Source: Streptomyces sp. E2N166 (GTDB lineage Bacteria > Actinomycetota > Actinomycetes > Streptomycetales > Streptomycetaceae). Taken from it: a stretch of 37,612 nucleotides of DNA. Shown piece after piece: positions 33,267-37,612 of this stretch (positions are counted from its first letter, which is position 1; each line of letters opens with the position of its first letter). Location of the stretch: the NCBI RefSeq assembly GCF_003671715.1, contig NZ_RAIF01000006.1:461868-499479 (forward strand). Direction: 5' to 3'. The notes beneath the pieces are model-generated. The model saw only the letters and a program-made list of their open reading frames with translations, was not told the origin of the DNA and searched no databases. The translations under genes were made by a program, and so were the position numbers.

Positions 33267-34067
33267 ATGACCGGCAGCAGGCCGCTCGCCCTGGTCACCG
33301 GGGCGTCCAGCGGAATCGGGTACGAACTCGCCGCACTGTTCGCGGAACACGGCTACGACCTGGTGGTCAACGCCGAGGACGACCGGCTGGAGCACGCCGC
33401 CCAGCGGCTGCGGGAGACCGGCGCCGAGGTACGGGCCGTGCGCGCGGATCTGCGTACCGCCGAGGGCGTGAACCGGCTGGTCGCCGCCCTGACCGGGCTC
33501 ACCGTGGACGTCGCGGCGCTCAACGCGGGTGTGGGGCAGGGCGGCGCCTTCGTCGACACCGACCCGGCCGACGACCAGTCCGTCATCGACCTCAACGTGA
33601 CGTCGACCGTTCGGCTCGCCAAGCCGCTGCTGCGGGACATGGTGGCGCGCGGGGTGGGCCGGCTGATGTTCACGTCGTCGGTGGCCGCGACGATGCCGGG
33701 GTCCTTCCAGTCGGTGTACAACGCCTCCAAGTCGTTCGTGCAGTCCTTCGCCCAGGCGTTGCAGGAGGAGGTCGGGGACACCGGGGTCACGGTCACCTCC
33801 TTCATGCCGGGCCCGACGGAGACCGACTTCTTCCGGCGGGCCGGGATGCAGGACACCAAGGTCGGCACCATGGACAAGGACGACCCCGCACAGGTCGCCC
33901 GGCAGGCGTACGACGCCGTCATGAAGGGCCGCGGGAAACTGGTCACCGGCTCGACGAAGACCAAGGCGCAGGGCGTGGCCGACAAGGTCCTGCCGGACCG
34001 CGTCAAGGCCGCCGTGCACCGCCGGATGGCGGAGCCGGGGACGGCGCCGGACGACGACGGCCGGTAG
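33267..34067 (+). CDS. short-chain dehydrogenase/reductase (SDR)
   Basis: A 266-residue classical SDR. The cofactor motif TGASSGIG is at residues 11-18, the NAG motif is in LNAGVGQGG, and the catalytic Ser-Tyr-Lys set is in MFTSSVAATMPG and YNASK (Tyr151, Lys155). NAEDD after strand 2 leaves the NAD/NADP preference open. The substrate is unknown; the fold resembles ketoacyl reductase-like and DltE-type SDRs. GGAGGG stands directly before the ATG. It follows the small membrane protein gene closely. The stop codon lies at the edge of a short repeat. Confidence 0.9.
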   Translation: MTGSRPLALVTGASSGIGYELAALFAEHGYDLVVNAEDDRLEHAAQRLRETGAEVRAVRADLRTAEGVNRLVAALTGLTVDVAALNAGVGQGGAFVDTDPADDQSVIDLNVTSTVRLAKPLLRDMVARGVGRLMFTSSVAATMPGSFQSVYNASKSFVQSFAQALQEEVGDTGVTVTSFMPGPTETDFFRRAGMQDTKVGTMDKDDPAQVARQAYDAVMKGRGKLVTGSTKTKAQGVADKVLPDRVKAAVHRRMAEPGTAPDDDGR

Positions 34068-34145
34068 GACGGGTGGAGGCCGACAGGACCGCGGGGCGGC
34101 CGGTAGAACCGCGGGTGGAGGCCGGCAGGACCGCTGGCGGGTGGC
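34065..34145. repeat. two imperfect copies of a ~42-bp tandem repeat
   Basis: GGGTGGAGGCCGACAGGACC (from 34071) recurs as GGGTGGAGGCCGGCAGGACC (from 34113) with a 42-bp period; flanking GGCCGGTAG also repeats. The first copy begins at the SDR stop codon. It lies in the 175-bp gap before the methyltransferase gene. No function is evident; slipped-strand duplication is likely. Confidence 0.6.
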
Positions 34146-34242
34146 CGGTCGCTCGGCGGGCCCCTTGTCGGTGGCTCGCTCCCGGTGGAACGATGCCCAC
34201 CGCACCGGCTCACCCACGGGCTCACCCAGCGAAGGGACCGTC

Positions 34243-34902
34243 GTGACCGACGAGCAGCAACGGCCGCAGGCCGCCGCCGCGTTCGACGCGCTGGGCGCCG
34301 AGTACGAGAAGGCGTTCGCCGGCTCGAAGACGCACCGGCGCTCGCTGGAGTGGCTGCTCGGGCGGCTCGCGCCGGGCAGCAAGGTGCTGGACGTCGGCAG
34401 CGGCACGGGCCGGCCCACCGCCGAGACGCTCGCGGGCGCCGGGCACGACGTGCTGGGCGTCGACGTCTCCCCCGTGATGGTGGACCTGGCGACACGGCAG
34501 GTGCCGGCCGCGACCTTCAAGCGCGCCGACGTGCGTGACGTACCGCTCGCGGACGGCTCGTTCGACGCTGTCTGCGTGTACTTCTCGCTGCTCCAGCTGG
34601 ACCGGCGGGAGCAGGCGGACCTGATCCGGCTCCTGGTGCGGGCGCTGAGGCCGGCGGGGTACATGGTCCTGGCCACCGTGCCGTTGGACGTCGAGGGCGT
34701 CGACGCCGTCTTCATGGGCCAGCCGGTGCGCGTGTCCAGCTTCACCGCGCAGGACCTCACCGCCGTGGCCGAGGAGGCCGGCCTGGAGGTGCTGGCGCAG
34801 GAGGCGTCCCTGTTCACCCCGGCCCACCCGGACGCGCGGCCGGAGCCGCACCTGTTCCTGCACTGCCGACGCCGGGGCGCCACCTCACCCCGGATGGGGT
34901 AA
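34243..34902 (+). CDS. class I SAM-dependent methyltransferase
   Basis: A 219-residue methyltransferase. Motif I is VLDVGSGTGRPTAETLAGAG (about residues 50-69), followed by the acidic GVDVSP, then RADVRDVPLADGSFDAVCVY and the post-core LVRALRPAGYMVLATV, a typical methyltransf_11/25 layout. The substrate is not predictable. The GTG at 34243 has AAGGGA five bases upstream and begins just before the conserved AFDALGAEYEKAF. It precedes the gas-vesicle operon by 42 bp on the same strand; no functional link is known. Confidence 0.87.
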   Translation: MTDEQQRPQAAAAFDALGAEYEKAFAGSKTHRRSLEWLLGRLAPGSKVLDVGSGTGRPTAETLAGAGHDVLGVDVSPVMVDLATRQVPAATFKRADVRDVPLADGSFDAVCVYFSLLQLDRREQADLIRLLVRALRPAGYMVLATVPLDVEGVDAVFMGQPVRVSSFTAQDLTAVAEEAGLEVLAQEASLFTPAHPDARPEPHLFLHCRRRGATSPRMG

Positions 34903-34944
34903 CTGCGCACGCGCCGCCCCGGGACCGCGGCCAGAGTGGGCAGC

Positions 34945-35262
34945 ATGACAGAACCTGGCGAGCGACGGCGCGGCACGACTTCCACGAAAACGCGTGAGCG
35001 TTCCGTGCGGGGCGCTCGGGACGCCGCCCAGCGCGCCGCGGACGCCCTGTCCGAGCTGATCCGGCACCACCTGGAGGGGGTCTCCGCGGTGTGCCGGAGC
35101 GAGGACGACGGCTGGATCGTCAACGTGGACGTGCTGGAGGTGGCCCGTATCCCCGACACCACCAGCCTGCTCGCCACCTACGAGGTCGAGCTGGATTCGG
35201 CGGGCGACCTGCTCCAGTACCGCAGGGTCGCCCGTTACCGGCGCGGTGCCCAGGACCAGTGA
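34945..35262 (+). CDS. gvpO: gas vesicle protein GvpO
   Basis: A 105-residue GvpO-family protein. A basic Thr/Arg-rich N-terminus is followed by AARDAAQ-type helix, SELIRHHLEGVSAVCRSEDD and GWIVNVDVLEVARIPDTTSL, LATYEVELD and LQYRRVARYRRG. GvpO is an accessory protein of actinobacterial and haloarchaeal gas vesicles of uncertain molecular role. As the first gene of the run it starts the order gvpO-A-F-G-Y-Z known from Streptomyces. The ATG at 34945 is chosen over a GTG at 34936; the ribosome-binding site is weak. Confidence 0.88.
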   Translation: MTEPGERRRGTTSTKTRERSVRGARDAAQRAADALSELIRHHLEGVSAVCRSEDDGWIVNVDVLEVARIPDTTSLLATYEVELDSAGDLLQYRRVARYRRGAQDQ

Positions 35263-35298
35263 CCGGGCCGTGCGGCCCGCACCCGGAAGGACCACCGC

Positions 35299-35817
35299 AT
35301 GATCACCTACGACGACGAGGTCGTCTGCGCGCCTCGCGCCGGAACCCTCTACGACGTCCTCGAACTCATCCTCGACCGCGGCATGGTGATCGACGTCTTC
35401 GTTCGCGTCTCGCTGGTCGGCATCGAGATCCTGAAGGTGGACGCCCGCATCGTGGTCGCGAGCGTCGACACGTACCTGCGGTTCGCCGAGGCGTGCAACC
35501 GCCTGGACCTGGAGCACGACGTGCGCTCCAAGACCGTTCCCGAGCTGTTCGGCGGGCCGGTCGCCACGACCATAGGCAGGGCGGGCGCCAAGCGGACGGC
35601 GCGCTCACTGACCGACAAGGTGCGGGACATCCTCACACCCGAGGAGGAGACGGCGGCGGAAGAGGAGGCGACCCGGCCTCGCGATCACACCCGCGAGCGC
35701 GCGGCACGCGGCCGGAGCCCTCAGCGGCCCCGTAGCCGGCCGGCCGCACGCCCCCGCGACGAGGACGACCGCCCGCGCAGCCGCCCCCGCCGGCGCACGG
35801 AGACGGAGGACGAATGA
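35299..35817 (+). CDS. gvpA: gas vesicle structural protein GvpA with long charged tail
   Basis: A 172-residue protein. Residues ~15-75 are the GvpA core that assembles the vesicle ribs: LYDVLELILDRGMVIDVFVR, VSLVGIEILKVDARIVVASV, DTYLRFAEA. A tail of about 95 residues follows, first acidic (PEEETAAEEEATRP) and then very Arg/Pro-rich (RSPQRPRSRPAARPRDEDDR). Classical GvpA is about 70-75 residues and lacks this. AAGGA seven bases before the ATG marks the start. The stop overlaps the GvpF start (ATGA). The tail could sit on the vesicle surface or hinder assembly; Streptomyces vesicles have been hard to observe. Confidence 0.92.
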   Translation: MITYDDEVVCAPRAGTLYDVLELILDRGMVIDVFVRVSLVGIEILKVDARIVVASVDTYLRFAEACNRLDLEHDVRSKTVPELFGGPVATTIGRAGAKRTARSLTDKVRDILTPEEETAAEEEATRPRDHTRERAARGRSPQRPRSRPAARPRDEDDRPRSRPRRRTETEDE

Positions 35818-36599
35818 CCGCGCCCACCACCACCGGCACCACCGCAGGCACCACCGGCACCACCGCCTCCGCCCCGGAGGCCCTGTACGTCTACGGCATC
35901 GCCCCCGCCGGGGTCCGCGCTCCCCGCTTCCCCGGGGTCGACGGTGCCCCCGTACGGCTGCTGACCGAGTCCGGCCTGTGCGCGGCGGTGTCGGCCGCTC
36001 CCGCACGGATCCGGCCCCGACGCCGCGACCTGCTGGCCCACCAGGCCGTACTGGACGAACTGGCGGGACAGGGACCGCTGCTGCCCATGCGGTTCGCGGT
36101 GCTCAGTCCCCGGCCGGATGCCCTGCTCTCCCAACTGCGTACCGACGCGGCCCACTTGTCACGGCAGCTCGACGAAGTCCGTGGGTGCGTCGAACTCAAC
36201 GTCAAGGGAACGGTGGTACCCGGCCACTTCGCCGATCTGGTGCGCCGGGACGAGAACCTGCGGAACCTGGCCCTGCGGACGCGGCGCCGTCCGGACTACG
36301 AGGCCAACGTCCGGCTGGGTGAGGCGATCGCCCGCGGGGTCCGCCGCGAGGCGCGGCGCGCGGCCCGGGAGGTCCTCGGCCACCTGGCCCCGCTCGCCGT
36401 TCGCACGATGCAGGGTGCGACCGACGACGAACAGGTGCTGAGCGCGTCGTTCCTGCTGCGCTCCACCGACGAGCGGCGATTCCGGCAGGCGGTCGACGTA
36501 CGGGCACGTGACTGCGGGGACCGGCTGGCACTCAGCGTGACCGGGCCCCTGCCGTGCTACAGCTTCGTCGACCCCCGTCCCACGCCGGCCGGGCGGTGA
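35814..36599 (+). CDS. gvpF: gas vesicle protein GvpF/GvpL family
   Basis: A 261-residue GvpL/GvpF protein. After a Thr/Gly-rich start comes LYVYGIAPAGVRAPRFPGVD, then RPRRRDLLAHQAVLDELAGQ, LLPMRFAVLSPRPDALLSQL, VELNVKGTVVP and a C-terminal RLALSVTGPLPCYSFVD ending, all family-typical. It binds GvpA during early assembly, probably as chaperone or nucleator. The ATG overlaps the GvpA stop by four bases, so translation is coupled. The call as GvpF rather than GvpL rests on its position right after gvpA. Confidence 0.92.
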   Translation: MTAPTTTGTTAGTTGTTASAPEALYVYGIAPAGVRAPRFPGVDGAPVRLLTESGLCAAVSAAPARIRPRRRDLLAHQAVLDELAGQGPLLPMRFAVLSPRPDALLSQLRTDAAHLSRQLDEVRGCVELNVKGTVVPGHFADLVRRDENLRNLALRTRRRPDYEANVRLGEAIARGVRREARRAAREVLGHLAPLAVRTMQGATDDEQVLSASFLLRSTDERRFRQAVDVRARDCGDRLALSVTGPLPCYSFVDPRPTPAGR

Positions 36600-36603
36600 C
36601 GCG

Positions 36604-36885
36604 GTGGGCATCGTGAGCGGTCTCCTGCTGCTGCCCCTCGCCCCGGTGCGCGGCACTGCGTGGATCGCCGACCACCTGCTCCAGGAGGCCCGGCGCCAGA
36701 CCCACGACCCACGCGCCGTCCAGGCGCGTCTGGCCGCCCTCAACCGGGCCCTGGACGAGGGCGCCATCGACGAGGCGGCCTTCGAGCGGGAGGAGGAGCG
36801 TCTGCTCACCCTCCTCGAACGGCCGTACCGGCCCACCGGCCGCACCACAACAACCATGGACCGAGCGCAGAGAAGGCACGTATGA
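36604..36885 (+). CDS. gvpG: gas vesicle protein GvpG
   Basis: A 93-residue GvpG-family protein. It starts GIVSGLLLLPLAPVRGTAWI and continues QARLAALNRALDEGAIDEAA and FEREEERLLTLLER, the usual short helical layout with a hydrophobic N-terminus. GvpG is an assembly factor. The GTG start is four bases after the GvpF stop, and its TGA overlaps the ATG of gvpY (ATGA). Both spacings point to one coupled operon. Confidence 0.9.
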   Translation: MGIVSGLLLLPLAPVRGTAWIADHLLQEARRQTHDPRAVQARLAALNRALDEGAIDEAAFEREEERLLTLLERPYRPTGRTTTTMDRAQRRHV

Positions 36886-37466
36886 GCGACAGCAAGGCGA
36901 CCATGGCTGCGGCCGTGGCGGGCGGGTATCTCCTGGGCCGCACGAAGAAGGCGAAACTCGCCTTGATGGTGGGCTCGTATCTCATGGGCCGGCGCATCGG
37001 CCTGTCCCCCGGCCAGGTGCTGTCCCAGGGCCTGGCCGGTCTCCAGCGGACACCGCAGCTCCAGGAGCTGACGGACCAGGTGCGCGGCGAGCTGCTGACC
37101 GCCGGGCGCACCGCCGTCACCGCCGCGGCGAACCGCGGGCTCACCGGCCTGGCGGACACCCTTCGCGACCGTACCGACGCGCTCACCGGCGCGGGCCGAG
37201 GGGACGACGGCGGCTACGAGGACGACGACGGGGACGACGACGGCCCAAAGGAGGACGCCTACTTCGGCGAGGAGGACCGGGAGGAGGCGCGGCGGGCCGC
37301 GCCGGCGCCGCCCCGGAAAGCGGCCAAGAAGGCTCCCCCGCGCAAGGCGGCACCTCCCCCGAAGGCTGCGAGGAAAACCGTGAAGACCGCGAAGAAGTCG
37401 GCCAGGAAGACCGTGCCGGCGAAGAAGACCATGGGGTCGGGCCGGCCCGGAGGTGAGCGCCGATGA
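36882..37466 (+). CDS. gvpY: GvpY-type protein with H1-like lysine tail
   Basis: A 194-residue protein in the gvpY position. The N-terminal ~100 residues are hydrophobic helices (ATMAAAVAGGYLLGRTKKAK, LALMVGSYLMGRRIGLSPGQ) and amphipathic helix TPQLQELTDQVRGELL. An acidic run (YEDDDGDDDGPKEDAYFGEE) is followed by a Lys/Ala/Pro tail (KAAKKAPPRKAAPPPKAARK) like histone H1. Such proteins were once labelled DNA primase in Streptomyces genomes, without support from this sequence. Both ends overlap neighbours by 4 nt. Its exact role in vesicles is unknown. Confidence 0.8.
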   Translation: MSDSKATMAAAVAGGYLLGRTKKAKLALMVGSYLMGRRIGLSPGQVLSQGLAGLQRTPQLQELTDQVRGELLTAGRTAVTAAANRGLTGLADTLRDRTDALTGAGRGDDGGYEDDDGDDDGPKEDAYFGEEDREEARRAAPAPPRKAAKKAPPRKAAPPPKAARKTVKTAKKSARKTVPAKKTMGSGRPGGERR

Positions 37467-37612
37467 CCCCCGACCGGCAGGGCAACGACAGGCCCTCACC
37501 CTTCGGCGATCTCAAGGACGCTCTCGGCGGCTACCTCTCCGCCACGGGGCACAGCCTCGTCGGCAAGGCGGGGGAACGGATCGAGGGCCTGACGGGCCGT
37601 CTGACCGAATCC
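37463..37612 (+). CDS. gvpZ: GvpZ-position protein, truncated by window end
   Basis: The first 50 residues are present: MTPDRQGNDRPSPFGDLKDA and GHSLVGKAGERIEGLTGRLT. The ATG overlaps the gvpY stop (ATGA). In the Streptomyces order gvpOAFGYZ-J-L-S-K the next gene is gvpZ, often annotated as an SRPBCC-like protein; only the position supports that here, because the recognisable domain lies beyond the window. Confidence 0.65.
   Translation, partial: MTPDRQGNDRPSPFGDLKDALGGYLSATGHSLVGKAGERIEGLTGRLTES

Noticed and set aside
1-37612. CRISPR array, tRNA, integrase, insertion sequence or attachment site
   Set aside because: None was seen: no regularly spaced repeats, cloverleaf, transposase/recombinase motifs or flanking repeats.

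Overview
The window is very GC-rich actinobacterial DNA and almost certainly comes from a Streptomyces chromosome. The signs are strong G/C third positions, many GTG starts, a FemX-type aminoacyltransferase, a gvpO-A-F-G-Y-Z gas-vesicle cluster, an LAETG (class E sortase) surface protein, a CebR-type 14-bp operator, and several TetR, GNAT and BlaI/M56 genes. No rRNA, tRNA, CRISPR array, phage gene or complete insertion sequence was seen. All calls come from reading the sequence and from family knowledge; no database search was run.

Layout, left to right. 1-6.2 kb: 3' end of a FemX-like gene, a SAM methyltransferase divergent from a class I glutamine amidotransferase, a TetR/SGNH-hydrolase pair divergent from a zinc-finger FBP-domain (EF-G-binding type) gene across a perfect palindrome, a broken GNAT gene, and a DUF488 gene. 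6.2-13.6 kb: a coiled-coil protein, a small lipoprotein, a histone H1-like winged-helix protein, an EamA-type transporter, an arcD-like antiporter with arginine deiminase, a small unknown gene and a secreted protein. 13.6-18.4 kb: a phosphoketolase/GH65 disaccharide phosphorylase operon whose reading frames overlap by 4 nt, with three inverted repeats upstream. 18.4-24.8 kb: a TSUP transporter remnant, an autoregulated TetR/DHA2 efflux pair, a chimeric lipoprotein/GNAT pseudogene, a frameshifted GNAT gene behind a terminator-like leader, a cardiolipin-synthase-type PLD and a flavodoxin-like protein. 24.8-29.6 kb: a doubly broken fasciclin lipoprotein fused in frame behind the stop codon of an M56 metallopeptidase, its BlaI partner, a TPR protein and an AA10 LPMO under a CebR box. 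29.8-34.9 kb: a DUF1996 sortase substrate, an ADH/TetR deletion scar, a small membrane protein, an SDR and a methyltransferase. 34.9 kb-end: the gas-vesicle operon gvpO-A-F-G-Y-Z, cut by the window edge.

Two themes stand out. First, several genes fit oxygen- or energy-limited life and substrate-level energy conservation: ADI with its antiporter, phosphoketolase (acetyl-P), GH65 phosphorylase (sugar-1-P without ATP), and gas vesicles. Linking them functionally is inference. Second, gene decay is heavy. There are two frameshifted GNATs, a chimeric in-frame fusion of two truncated genes, a truncated and frameshifted fasciclin, a head-to-head ADH/TetR deletion scar and a TSUP remnant. This looks like an accessory chromosome-arm region being remodelled, although single-base frameshifts could also be sequencing errors. 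No clearly new defence or mobile system was found. The best candidates for something undescribed are regulatory: the leader hairpin at 22204-22246, the triple repeats before phosphoketolase, the palindrome at 4310-4330, and the stem that may cover the start of the DUF1996 gene.
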